This document shows, piece after piece, positions 29,201 through 34,379 of a stretch of DNA of 64,000 bases (position 1 is the first letter of the stretch; the number at the start of each line of letters is the position of its first letter). Location of the stretch: positions 6,615 through 70,614 of the forward strand of contig NW_003107110.1 of assembly GCF_000003605.2 (NCBI RefSeq), in the 5' to 3' direction. This DNA is from Saccoglossus kowalevskii (taxonomy: Eukaryota; Hemichordata; Enteropneusta; Harrimaniidae). The translations under genes were made by a program, and so were the position numbers. The notes under the pieces are model-generated. The model saw nothing but the letters and a program-made list of their open reading frames with translations. It searched no databases and was not told the origin of the DNA.

Positions 29201-30861
29201 ATGTTAGGCTTAATTAACTTTGTGTGAAATGCAAGCAAGAGATTAATTTTCACAAAATGAGTGCAAGTCAAGGAAAAATTGGGAACTTTAATTGGTGTCC
29301 TCAAGATAGGAAGTCATTGACTTCCAAGAAATGTTGACCTTGAGAACACCCTCAAACGCTTGAAATTGGTTGACAACATTGCTAGCAAACTTTCTAAATA
29401 TAAATAAGTCTTTACTTTTGTAGTATACCTATAGATAAAGGTCGCTCTGAGTTTATTGAACAATAACACGATTGTGATCTTTCACACAAGTGTATTCAAT
29501 GCCAGACATTGATGGTGTCTGGATTGTGATGCAAATCTCGATTACTGAGTCTTATAATTCTTTTGCTGAAACTGAGTGCCATAAATTGTAGCTGCTATAG
29601 AATTAAGAATTATATGTCTTGAACTTTGAACCTACTCAAGTATTCAATTGAATGTGCTTTGGTGGGGTTGTACCAAATTAAGTAGGTACATTTAGTTTCC
29701 TCCTAGTAGGCTGTTATATATCTTTGTACGGCAAACTTTCCCCTGCCAAAATTTAATATTTCAGTTTGTTAATTTTGGAGCAAATAGACTTTCTTTTCCT
29801 TTCCTTTAAGATAAAAAATTGTTGACAAAATATCGAAGACAACACACCTTGAAATCAACTTTCAAAGAAGAGTTTCTGAATACCCCGGTATATATTTTTT
29901 TAAGTTAACCTTTTCATCACCAGATTTGTTTCTACACTTTTTTCTTATATTCTTCAATATTTCTGGAAATGAACTCTAATTTTGGAGTCAACAGACAAAA
30001 TTTGAGTAAATTTTCAGTTTGTAACTCAAAAAATTTGACTATTTTTGTCCCAATCTTTTGAGAAAAGTGCAGACTATAAACGGGACTATTTTGTGAACTG
30101 GTGGTGAAAAGGCTTGCTGAGCAAATACTGCATATTTGTTTTAGCATGTTTTATTACTTGCTGAAGTATGGAATTTAAAATTCAAGCTGCTGTAGAGAGT
30201 TATAGTGTGTTTGCCCTTTTTACAACACCTAGTAAGTCTAGAACAGGGATTTCAATTTAGTCTATTCAGGTCATTTAAGGTCATTCAACCAAATATATGG
30301 AGTCACAAATTTTAAAACAATCTTACAATTGAATATTGCTACATAGTTATTTACTTTGAGACAAGTAATTACAATTTTTTTTTTCTCCAGTATGAAATAT
30401 TTTTCTGTAGAAAAATTGTTTAAAACTATGCAAAAATGAGATTTGTATTTTATTTCATTACAAAAATAATAATGTAAAGAATTTCTTAATAAATTGTGAT
30501 CATAAGTATTCAACGAGACATGATTTTTTGTGATTATGTTACAAACAACAATTTACAGATATTTTGCCACAAGAACTCATGTTAAAATGTCATTTTCCCT
30601 TGCTGCTATTATTTGCCATATTTTGGCGAGATTGGCAATCATATGTTGTTATCAGTTTTTTGGAAACCGATTAAAATCTCGTTTTAACACGTCTATAGTA
30701 ATAGATATACAATGTATTTATGAAATTTAAAAAGACCGTCTGCAGTTTAAAAAGTGAAAATAAATACGACTTTGTGAAAAACATACCTCGTTCAAGCTCA
30801 TTATAATCACTATATGTAACAAAGTCAAGGCAAACAATATGTGCACTCTTTCCATGACCAT
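5075..30861 (-). CDS. ACSL: Long-chain acyl-CoA synthetase, ACSL1/5/6 group (whole gene, 21 visible coding exon positions)
   Basis: Converts long-chain fatty acids to acyl-CoA with ATP and CoA, anchored by N-terminal membrane segments. Joined exons (minus strand, each with its own entry) encode about 698 residues plus about 14 expected from an exon hidden in the assembly gap, close to the usual 680-740. Motifs in order: N-terminal hydrophobic segments, [19 protein letters not shown], the P-loop TSGTTG split by an intron, [14 protein letters not shown] (gate region), [62 protein letters not shown] and [12 protein letters not shown], whose lysines lie where the family's catalytic Lys motif sits. 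All introns are GT-AG and all joins keep frame. One P-loop exon occurs in two tandem alternatives. Similarity to ACSL1, 5 and 6 is about equal, so no single paralogue is assigned. Confidence 0.96.
5387..5620. mobile_element. TTAA MITE family P1, copy 1
   Basis: TTAACCTTTTCATCACCAG at one end and GGTGGTGAAAAGGTTGA at the other; body contains TTTTTGTCCCAATTTTCTGA. Five copies in the window. Lies in the ACSL last intron. Confidence 0.85.
6091..6106 (+). promoter_or_regulatory. CTCF-like site next to ACSL exon 21
   Basis: CCTCTAGGGGGCGCTG, one mismatch to the CTCF core, 9 bp outside the exon 21 donor. Confidence 0.35.
6115..6186 (-). CDS. ACSL: ACSL exon 21
   Basis: 24 codons: [20 protein letters not shown], then SFEQ, matching KKAILEDMVRLGKDSGLKPFEQ of ACSL1. 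Acceptor CTTTTTAAG, donor GTGAGTC. Confidence 0.96.
6294..6454. mobile_element. TA-flanked MITE family M1, copy 1
   Basis: Begins TACTGTAAAATACTTTATTT and ends AAATAAAGTATTTGATAGTA; inverted ends with TA at each side, as for Tc1/mariner-type MITEs. Confidence 0.8.
7440..8215. other. GC-richer block in ACSL intron, origin unknown
   Basis: Composition changes from the flanking AT-rich intron: CpG-bearing words such as CACGTTGCGTCACC, CGTACGTTCGATCAG and ACCGCGGTACGTAACC. Only short broken open frames. No conserved domain recognised. It could be a decayed mobile element or a relic of another sequence; no family is claimed. Confidence 0.4.
8248..8349 (-). CDS. ACSL: ACSL exon 20
   Basis: 34 codons: [20 protein letters not shown], then [14 protein letters not shown], matching IAIVVPD and GSFEELCRNK of ACSL1. 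Acceptor TTGTTTTCAG, donor GTATAT. Confidence 0.96.
8685..8955. mobile_element. Single-arm copy of the palindromic element family
   Basis: Starts TTATGAGGTTATTACGAGGA, continues with GTATGCACGAAGACAGTACA and a body shared with the left arm of 27461-28303 (ACATCATGGGAATG, GGTGGCAGCCATGTTTG). Lacks the inner end sequence found in the big palindrome. Confidence 0.75.
9435..9578 (-). CDS. ACSL: ACSL exon 19 (domain hinge and linker)
   Basis: 48 codons: [20 protein letters not shown], then [20 protein letters not shown] and FVHGDSLK. Nearly identical to the hinge and start of the C-terminal domain in human ACSL1 and ACSL5. Acceptor TTTGTTTCAG, donor AAG|GTAGGG. Confidence 0.97.
9823..9939 (-). 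CDS. ACSL: ACSL exon 18 (TGD motif)
   Basis: 39 codons, phase 0 to 0: [20 protein letters not shown], then [19 protein letters not shown]. The TGD Asp contacts the AMP ribose in the family. Acceptor CTGTTTAG, donor GTAAGTAT. Confidence 0.97.
10220..10430. mobile_element. TA-flanked MITE family M1, copy 2
   Basis: Begins TACTGTAAAATACTTTATTT and ends AAATAAAGTATTTTACAGTA, near-perfect inverted ends. Interior includes GGAATTAATTTTCA and CCAAGTGAAAATAAAG. Confidence 0.9.
10488..10649 (-). CDS. ACSL: ACSL exon 17 (YGQTE adenylate-binding motif)
   Basis: 54 codons: [20 protein letters not shown], then the [17 protein letters not shown] segment. GYGQTE is the adenylate-binding motif of the superfamily, and the CNVVKLVDV part matches CNLIKLVDVEEMNY in ACSL1. 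Acceptor TTTGTAG, donor GTAAGTC. Confidence 0.97.
10927..11022 (-). CDS. ACSL: ACSL exon 16
   Basis: 32 codons, phase 0 to 0: [20 protein letters not shown], then [12 protein letters not shown]. Contains the conserved GGRVR-TGAAP-S motif. Acceptor TTCTGCAG, donor TAT|GTAAGTG. Confidence 0.97.
11373..11427 (-). CDS. ACSL: ACSL exon 15
   Basis: Completes an Arg codon, then [18 protein letters not shown], matching NNSLWDRLIFHKVQ of ACSL1. Phase 2 in, 0 out; acceptor TTTTTTGCAG, donor GTAAAT. Confidence 0.96.
11931..12429. mobile_element. MITE with long inverted ends (about 500 bp)
   Basis: AGGGACGACGTCAAAAGATC plus GATGTCGGATAAAAAACTTA at the left return inverted at the right (TAAGTTTTTTATCCGACATC and TTTTGACGTCGTCCCT). 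Arms about 60 bp. No coding capacity. It sits 26 bp from the 3' end of ACSL exon 14. Confidence 0.85.
12455..12540 (-). CDS. ACSL: ACSL exon 14
   Basis: 28 codons plus 2 nt: [20 protein letters not shown], then YMKRRQVL. This is the variable helical region after NRVYDK. Phase 0 in, 2 out; acceptor TTGTTTCAG, donor GAG|GTACAG. Confidence 0.92.
12541..13775. other. ACSL intron 13, no feature seen
   Basis: AT-rich intron. Two overlapping 69-codon minus frames near 12862-13117 have no recognisable domain. Confidence 0.5.
13776..13868 (-). CDS. ACSL: ACSL exon 13
   Basis: 31 codons, phase 0 to 0: [20 protein letters not shown], then [11 protein letters not shown], matching GDIRLLMDDLKVLQPT in ACSL1. 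The preceding exon (about 14 residues ending GF-aromatic-Q) is not seen and must lie in the N run. Acceptor TTTTTCAG, donor GTAATT. Confidence 0.96.
13945..14641. other. Assembly gap (697 N)
   Basis: Run of N between ACSL exons 11 and 13. By homology it should hold one short phase 0 exon of about 42 nt (the GA-x-x-GFFQ segment) and perhaps an alternative gate exon. Confidence 0.99.
14642..14699. repeat. 18-bp tandem repeat at gap edge
   Basis: About three copies of TCAACCCAGGGAAGAGGG immediately after the N run; the array probably continues into the gap and may have caused the assembly break. Confidence 0.9.
14797..14858. repeat. 20-bp tandem repeat
   Basis: Three near-perfect copies of CTCTACAGGGTGCATATAAC, 50 nt from the 3' end of ACSL exon 11. 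Confidence 0.92.
14908..14985 (-). CDS. ACSL: ACSL exon 11 (fatty-acid gate exon, Tyr type)
   Basis: 26 codons, phase 0 to 0: [20 protein letters not shown], then YERMAQ. This is the same 26-residue unit that mammalian ACSL6 exchanges by splicing (Tyr-gate HISYLPLAH versus Phe-gate LISFLPLAH, established knowledge). Only the Tyr version is visible here. Acceptor CACCTGACAG, donor GTAAAT. Confidence 0.95.
15121..15489. mobile_element. Possible short MITE (about 370 bp)
   Basis: ATCAAGGATTTGTAA at the left and TTATAAATCCTTGAT at the right are inverted, one mismatch in 15. Flanks both show TTGTAT. The interior is GC-richer than the intron and carries opposed open frames of 64-68 codons without known domain. 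Confidence 0.5.
15972..16045 (-). CDS. ACSL: ACSL exon 10, alternative B (canonical P-loop end)
   Basis: 74 nt, phase 1 in, 0 out; [14 protein letters not shown], then [11 protein letters not shown]. Gives the canonical TSGTTG-NPKG P-loop and SHGN, like THGN or THRN in vertebrate ACSL. It shares KGVCL-x-H with exon 10A, 331 nt upstream in transcription. Using A and B together adds 148 nt and breaks frame, so use must be mutually exclusive. Acceptor TGTTACCAAG, donor GTAATT. Confidence 0.92.
16377..16450 (-). CDS. ACSL: ACSL exon 10, alternative A (atypical P-loop end)
   Basis: 74 nt, phase 1 in, 0 out; 25 residues with the incoming [14 protein letters not shown], then [12 protein letters not shown]. 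Homologous in length and position to exon 10B. It has a good acceptor (TTTTTTTAG) but a weaker donor (GAG|GTTTGT). The family motif G-x-P-K-G reads G-A-L-K-G here, so the P-loop proline is lost. It may be a real alternative exon with altered nucleotide or substrate handling, or a decaying duplicate; splice sites and frame are intact. Confidence 0.78.
16451..18298. other. ACSL intron 9, 5'-distal part
   Basis: AT-rich intron between exon 9 and exon 10A. Contains a short ACG-rich microsatellite (about 17921-17943) and the sequence AACAGAGGGTGCTGTG near 16830. No third copy of exon 10 seen. Confidence 0.5.
18299..18490. mobile_element. TA-flanked MITE family M1, copy 3
   Basis: Same left end TACTGTAAAATACTTTATTT; right end shortened to AAGTATTCTACAGTA. 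Confidence 0.85.
18615..18831. mobile_element. TA-flanked MITE family M2, divergent copy 3
   Basis: Begins TACTGTAAAACTATTCATTT and ends with AAACCCAGTGAATACCGGTA followed by TGTACAGTA. Older than the other two copies. Confidence 0.75.
18972..19023 (-). CDS. ACSL: ACSL exon 9 (first half of the ATP-binding P-loop)
   Basis: 17 codons plus 1 nt, [17 protein letters not shown](G). TSGTTG is the AMP/ATP-binding P-loop of acyl-activating enzymes. The exon ends inside the loop at phase 1, so the rest of the loop comes from whichever exon 10 is chosen. Acceptor ATCTACAG, donor GTAAGC. Confidence 0.97.
19805..19837 (-). CDS. ACSL: ACSL exon 8 (33-nt exon)
   Basis: Eleven codons, [11 protein letters not shown], phase 0 to 0, with strong splice sites (CTTGTAG and GTAAGTAA). 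It links FAEME to [10 protein letters not shown], where ACSL1 has a variable linker before PPAPEDLAV. Skipping would keep frame, so it may be a cassette. Confidence 0.85.
20825..20997 (-). CDS. ACSL: ACSL exon 7
   Basis: 58 codons with the incoming G. Encodes [20 protein letters not shown] through [16 protein letters not shown], aligned with the VFVDKPEKAKLLLEG segment of human ACSL1. Acceptor CTCCTAG, donor GTAAGA. Confidence 0.95.
21178..21375. mobile_element. Short foldback element (about 200 bp)
   Basis: AAAATGGCCGCCGAGATCTC plus GTTGAAAGTGAGAG at the left matches inverted sequence CTCTCACTTTCAATGAGATT plus TTGGCAGCCATTTTT at the right. Located between ACSL exons 6 and 7. Confidence 0.7.
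21865..21964 (-). CDS. ACSL: ACSL exon 6
   Basis: 33 codons plus 1 nt. Encodes [20 protein letters not shown] and [13 protein letters not shown], a conserved adenylation-domain core segment ([12 protein letters not shown] in ACSL1). Acceptor TTAATAG, donor AAG|GTAATT. Confidence 0.96.
22617..22718 (-). CDS. ACSL: ACSL exon 5
   Basis: 34 codons, phase 0 to 0. Encodes [16 protein letters not shown] and [11 protein letters not shown], matching the IGIFAQNRPEW region of mammalian ACSL. Acceptor TTTGCAG, donor GTGAGA. Confidence 0.96.
22756..22926. mobile_element. MITE family M1, decayed copy 4
   Basis: The right end AAATAAAGTACTTTTACAGTA-like is present; the left end is degraded. Interior GAAAAGACATTTTG and CACTGATTCATTCCTTCA match other copies. 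Confidence 0.7.
23227..23294 (-). CDS. ACSL: ACSL exon 4
   Basis: Completes the split Asp codon, then [20 protein letters not shown] and RE, the signature DNGPCLG-PYEW block of ACSL enzymes. Phase 1 in, 0 out; acceptor AATATCCAG, donor GTGAGA. Confidence 0.96.
23590..23985 (-). repeat. Dispersed repeat R1, reverse copy
   Basis: Reverse-complement of the block at 461-1000, including the CGGACGGATGGACAGACTC-type insert, CAAAATGG/GGCCGACT words and two successive unit ends. Immediately preceded by an AATAATAAT microsatellite at about 23450-23467. Confidence 0.88.
24436..25437. repeat. Minisatellite, 39-bp unit, about 26 copies
   Basis: Unit GAAGCATGTAATAAGCATTC followed by ACATTTGTATGACTTGCAG or AAATTTGCACGACTTGCAG. 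Because 39 is a multiple of 3, several frames stay open (13-residue periods such as [13 protein letters not shown] and [13 protein letters not shown]). Two main variants, CACATTTGTATG and CAAATT-GCACG/CACA, partly alternate in the first half; the second half is mostly the latter. It lies in ACSL intron 3. Not a gene. Confidence 0.97.
25499..25924. mobile_element. TTAA MITE family P4 (426 bp)
   Basis: TTAAAGGCCCA and TGGGCCTTTAA form perfect 11-bp inverted ends with TTAA. It starts 62 bp after the 39-bp minisatellite in ACSL intron 3. Confidence 0.65.
26001..26140. repeat. 69-bp direct duplication
   Basis: Two copies sharing GTGTATAATACTATACAAAA and TACCAATC-TTGAACTTT, offset 69 bp. Confidence 0.85.
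26405..26519 (-). CDS. ACSL: ACSL exon 3
   Basis: 38 codons plus 1 nt (phase 1 out). Encodes [20 protein letters not shown], matching the family segment before NGPCLG. Acceptor ATTTTAG, donor GTAAGT. Confidence 0.95.
27191..27352 (-). CDS. ACSL: ACSL exon 2 (transmembrane segment)
   Basis: 54 codons, phase 0 to 0. Contains [19 protein letters not shown], a membrane helix followed by basic residues, then [13 protein letters not shown], matching the start of the conserved cytosolic region in ACSL1 and ACSL5 (LDLNNQSV in human ACSL5). An internal ATG (MSDVLKM, 27343) could start a shorter form. Acceptor TTTTCAAAG, donor GTAAGT. Confidence 0.9.
27461..28303. mobile_element. Large palindromic (foldback) element, 843 bp
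   Basis: Left arm (27461-27860) and right arm (about 27930-28303) are inverted over about 400 bp. Outer ends TGAGGTTATTACGAGAATAC and TATCCTAATAATAACCTCAT. Each arm also contains an inner copy of the terminal sequence (27555-27600, 28174-28215), so each outer 130-140 bp is itself a small palindrome. Body words ACATCATGGGAATG and GGTGGCAGC are shared with 8685-8955. No transposase frame. Confidence 0.85.
28670..29080. repeat. Dispersed repeat R1, composite copy
   Basis: Starts with AACAGGATATTCATGCATTT and TGAATTTCATTTGTCAAGGC, then R1 words (ACAAGATGGATGCCAGTCGG, GTCAGCCATCTTTGATCTGA). Same junction occurs at 46500-46990 and 47510-47830. Confidence 0.75.
29116..29904. other. ACSL intron 1, no feature seen
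   Basis: AT-rich sequence with no gene, exon or clear repeat recognised. Confidence 0.45.
29905..30115. mobile_element. TTAA MITE family P1, copy 2
   Basis: Begins TTAACCTTTTCATCACCAG and ends with a slightly decayed CTGGTGGTGAAAAGG arm; same body as the other copies. Confidence 0.85.
30787..30861 (-). CDS. ACSL: ACSL coding exon 1 (start codon, hydrophobic leader)
   Basis: Encodes 25 residues beginning [15 protein letters not shown], a hydrophobic signal-anchor-like stretch, and ends in phase 0 at donor GAG|GTATGT. An in-frame TGA lies five codons upstream, so this is the first possible Met. The second ATG (Met3, at 30855) has the better start context, G at -3 and +4; the first has T at -3. 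The join to exon 2 is in frame and gives SLNE-GFGMSDV. The exon is chosen from donor quality, hydrophobicity and frame; homology at the extreme N terminus is weak. Confidence 0.7.
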
Positions 30862-31330
30862 CAATACGACCGATCAGACACCAGTGCTACTGGCTACTGC
30901 TGTTATTACAACTTGCGCTACATGGGTTGAACGTCCGTCCGACCAGCAGTTGCCACGTTAACACTGTCAATTGTATGGGCGGTATTTGCATATAATAAGA
31001 GGTGTGTGGACAAGTTTGGCCAACAAATAAACTAGACAGACAGTGTACAGTCGTTGGCGGAATTGAGGGCGTCTTGCAGATGTCGTTTCGACGCAACCGA
31101 ATAGTTTACAACACAGCCGTGACTTCGCTTGACCCAGACACACAACGCTGACTGGGGAAGTAATTTGGAATCATCTCGTGTATCGATGTCACGGCTGTGT
31201 TTTTCATGAAAACATGAGAAGGCGAGAAGTTGTAATGACACAACCGGTAACAGTATCAAGCCCGCACTTATTTTAAGCCACAATGGGTGTTTATAGTTCA
31301 TCAAATCATGGTCCATGATCAAATTAATTG
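30862..31330 (-). promoter_or_regulatory. Probable ACSL 5' leader and promoter zone
   Basis: GC and CpG content rise compared with the introns. Minus-strand features include an octamer-like ATGCAAAT within TATATGCAAAT (about 30988-30998), a start-stop ATGTAG at 30918-30923, and a 14-bp inverted repeat ending AACACAGCCGTGAC at about 31111 and 31190. No clear TATA box. The transcription start is not determinable here. Confidence 0.45.
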
Positions 31331-31770
31331 CTTGTTATATTATTATTATGTCGTAAAAGGGCAGAGGTCGAACAAATCGACATACAAATAATCTTGTTGC
31401 ATATTCGTGGAGGAATCAGATAGCATGCATATTATATATGTAATTGTTTAAAGAGAGAAATAATAGACACCGCAATGAAACCATACCTTCGAAAATGAAC
31501 AGATACGCTAACATTCCCACACGCGTTCTTCAATGCTTACACGGCAACGTGTGGGTGAAACCATTTGTTAGTAGGAGACATTCCTTATAATACCGAGGGA
31601 TACAAAAAAAAATAGTAGCAGTTAACCAAATGAATTTGCTATGATTGTGTGTGTGTGTGAATATTATTTATTAAACTACAAAAATGAATTTAGATACTGT
31701 AATATCACATGAAATGCGACGTGCTGGCATTTGTGGGTATCACGTGACAAGTTCATCCGTTGATCCGCAT

Positions 31771-31804
31771 TGTGTCAACACAGGTGGCGCTATTCAGCAC
31801 AGAC
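31771..31804. repeat. 34-bp exact direct repeat, copy 1
   Basis: TGTGTCAACACAGGTGGCGC followed by TATTCAGCACAGAC, identical to 32401-32434, 630 bp away. Includes an inner palindrome-like TGTGTCAACACA. Confidence 0.95.
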
Positions 31805-32064
31805 CTGTGTCTTATGACGCATAACTAGCCTCTGAAGGCTAAATATCCATCCGCTACCATTTTTCTCAGCGTTTCTGCCGCGGAACTATATAAAAGTATT
31901 TTTCTTGTTTTGAACACATCCTCTCCCGATTTTTAGCAAGATTTAATCTTTAATGAGTTGATACATTAAAATAACACACAACACTCAATCAGAATATCTT
32001 ATTTTATTAACATTAAAATGCATGTAAATTGGGAGGTCAAAGGTCTAATTTTTCTCAATATCCT

Positions 32065-32550
32065 CGGGGGCGGAGCTACGTCACGGACGTTCTACGTTGC
32101 TAAGACGCGCACCACTGTACCACGTATTTCTATGGGCTTTGTGCGCGCTACTGTGGAACGCCGGTGGAGCCGGTGAAAACTCGAGAAAACAACACAAACT
32201 CAACTTTGAAGTAATCCTGAACAACCAAATTTATATATGTTACACACGTAGGGCTAATCTTGTTACACTGTTCAGGGGAGTCTCAACAAACATCCCAAAG
32301 TACCGTTTTCTGCGAGTTTTTGGTCTTTGTTTTCACCGCGAGGGTTGCCAGGCGGTAGAAATTGCCCGGATGTCCGCCCCGAGGATTGCATTGACACCAC
32401 TGTGTCAACACAGGTGGCGCTATTCAGCACAGACGGTTGGTTTGCGGCGATCTGCGTGTCAATGGTTGATCCGATGATCAGTCACGACACCGTCCCTCAA
32501 GGGACGGTGGTCACGAAGAAGAAGAGATCAAATGGAAAGTGGTAAAAACG
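32065..32550. promoter_or_regulatory. GC/CpG-rich block, promoter-like or repeat-derived
   Basis: Marked rise in CpG (GCTACGTCACGGACG, GACGCGCACC, GTGCGCGC). Contains CRE-like TACGTCA and a perfect hairpin CACCGTCCCT-CA-AGGGACGGTG near 32489-32510. The first 90 bp recur in decayed form at 41201-41292, so part is a dispersed repeat. Open frames here start at TTG, not ATG, and match nothing I know. Confidence 0.4.
32401..32434. repeat. 34-bp exact direct repeat, copy 2
   Basis: Identical to 31771-31804 and embedded in the GC-rich block 32065-32550. Confidence 0.95.
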
Positions 32551-32606
32551 AAAGCTTTTTCACAGAATGCCAATAGCGGGCGACATAATTTACTACCTGG
32601 TCGGAA

Positions 32607-32818
32607 TACTGTAAAATGAATAATTTTCACTGGGTTTAAATTTCACTGATTTACAATTTCAGACATATTCAGTGGGTTTTAAATTCACGGTTTCGTCATT
32701 AAGACAATGTGTTCTATACTAAGTTTTACATATTCACTGTGTTTTAATTTAGCGCATTTCTCCAGTCAGCGAAATAAGCTAAATTAAAACCCAGTGAATA
32801 ATTACCCCCTTTACAGTA
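32607..32818. mobile_element. TA-flanked MITE family M2, copy 1
   Basis: Begins TACTGTAAAATGAATAATTT and ends CAGTGAATAATTACCCC-TTTACAGTA; shares the first ten bases with family M1 but has a different body (CACTGGGTTTAAATTTCACT). Confidence 0.88.
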
Positions 32819-32939
32819 TGCGATAAGCACCAACACATTCAAATGTCACCCTGAATTGTTGGCTGAATTGAAATGCACAATGTCAGAGTTTAAAATATTA
32901 AATTATTAATTTAAACCGCAAATTCCTAATAAGATTAAT

Positions 32940-33295
32940 TCCTTCTCTTTCAGACTCCATATCACCGCTTTTTGCGTATGTTGCAATGCACCTCTCACTT
33001 CATCGGCAAAAGCACGGTTACGCAAGTCGATGCAACTTACCGACATGATACTAGGGGCGACGACCGGAAATATGGACCTAGTAGGCTATCATCTAAACAC
33101 AAATGGAAAAGGGTTTACAATTATTTAACCTCTAGTTTGACATTTGTTTATTATATTTACCAAACAAGAAGTATCTCATTCCAGATGAGGATGTTGCACG
33201 ACGCTTATCAAACAGACCGACTTAAATTGATCTTCTTTCAGTGCACGCACCTTTTTCGTTGTTCAATCCATCCATCTATCTATCCTCCAGATGCC
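32940..33295 (+). other. Acceptor-like site and open frame, unassigned
   Basis: CCTTCTCTTTCAG at 32941-32953 resembles a strong plus-strand splice acceptor. An open frame of over 100 codons follows (FIGKSTVTQVDATYRHDTRG) up to 33298. The protein is not recognised and no partner exon was found. Confidence 0.25.
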
Positions 33296-33297
33296 TA

Positions 33298-33341
33298 GTG
33301 GCACCTCAGACTAGTAATACAATTGTAGTCTGAGGTGGCAC
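33298..33341. repeat. Perfect 16-bp inverted repeat at LINE 3' end
   Basis: GTGGCACCTCAGACTA at 33298-33313 and TAGTCTGAGGTGGCAC at 33326-33341 with a 12-nt loop. Strong hairpin on either strand. Confidence 0.95.
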
Positions 33342-34330
33342 ATGGGACCTCCACCGAACGGCTTCATTCTGTATTATCTGCTGCAACTCTGGTTTCAGCC
33401 CATGACTCAATCCAGTCTTGTTTCTTTCCTTCTCAACAATGCGTGGCTAAGTTCTTATGGGTCTATCTAGTTTCCTTTTTCCTTCTGGGGTCCATGTCAA
33501 TGCTCGTAAGGTGTGCCCATAAATTTCCATGTGTAACTTCATATTTTACTATAGCACTCAGTTTCTCCATTCCCATCCTGAAATAGTTCTTCATTCCTAA
33601 CATGGTCTTGCCATTTTACCTTCAATATCCTCCTTCAGCACTTTGTTTGGAAAGTATTGAGTTTTCTTTTGTCACCTTTTGCAATCTTCCAAGTCTCAGA
33701 TCCATATAACAGCACTGACAACACCAATGATTTAATATAAGTTTAGTTGCTCTCTTTTTGTTACTGTTCCATATTTTATTGAGCTGCATTATTCCATTAC
33801 TCCCCTTTGAAACTCTGTTTTCCATGTCTCCCATTCCTCCTCCTGATTTTGTTAAGGTTTCACCCAGGTACACAAATTTGTTGACATCCTCGACAACTTC
33901 ACCATCGATGTAAATTCTGTCAAATTTTTTTGCATTAATTCTCATTGTTGTTTGTCTTCTGTGAATTCACTTTTAGGTCAACTCGTTTAGATTCTGTAGA
34001 TAACCTGTCAGTTTTTTATTGGATTTTTTTTTCTGGATGCTATCAGTGCCAAATCATCTGCGAAATACAAATCATCAAACTTCCATCTAATTCCCGTTTC
34101 ACTATTTTGTACAGTCCTTCTCATTATCCAATTGACCACTATGAGAAATAAAATAAACATGACATATCAAGTTGCATCCTGTTTTGATGACAAACCATTG
34201 CGAAGTTTTCCATCGGTGTATCACTGCACATTTGAACTCACCATAAAAAGCTTTCACAAGACTTATTAACTTTTCTGGTATACCATACATTTTTGATTTT
34301 TCACTGTGATAATCACTGTACATTTCTGTA
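33298..34330 (-). mobile_element. LINE (non-LTR retrotransposon) fragment, reverse transcriptase and 3' end
   Basis: Minus-strand pieces in several frames match non-LTR reverse transcriptase in order: YGIPEKLISLVKAFYGEF (about 34275), FADDLALIAS (catalytic box, about 34045), KFVYLGETLTKSGGGMGDM then LNKIWNSN (about 33780-33880), and TWTPEGKRK near the 3' end (about 33490). 5'-truncated and frameshifted. Clade not assigned (RTE/CR1-like wording). Ends at a perfect 16-bp hairpin. Confidence 0.85.
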
Positions 34331-34379
34331 TTTTGACGAGTTGCGAAGTTGTACACGCTGCATGAAAACCATATCGAAT

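Noticed and set aside
31032-31322. 96-codon minus frame with a hydrophobic N-terminal part, possible alternative ACSL first exon
   Set aside because: The only GT near its end (GTT|GTAAAC) is weak, and the exon at 30787-30861 joins ACSL better.
32097-32477. 126-codon plus frame in GC-rich block
   Set aside because: Begins at TTG, its first 30 codons are a dispersed repeat also at 41201, no known domain.
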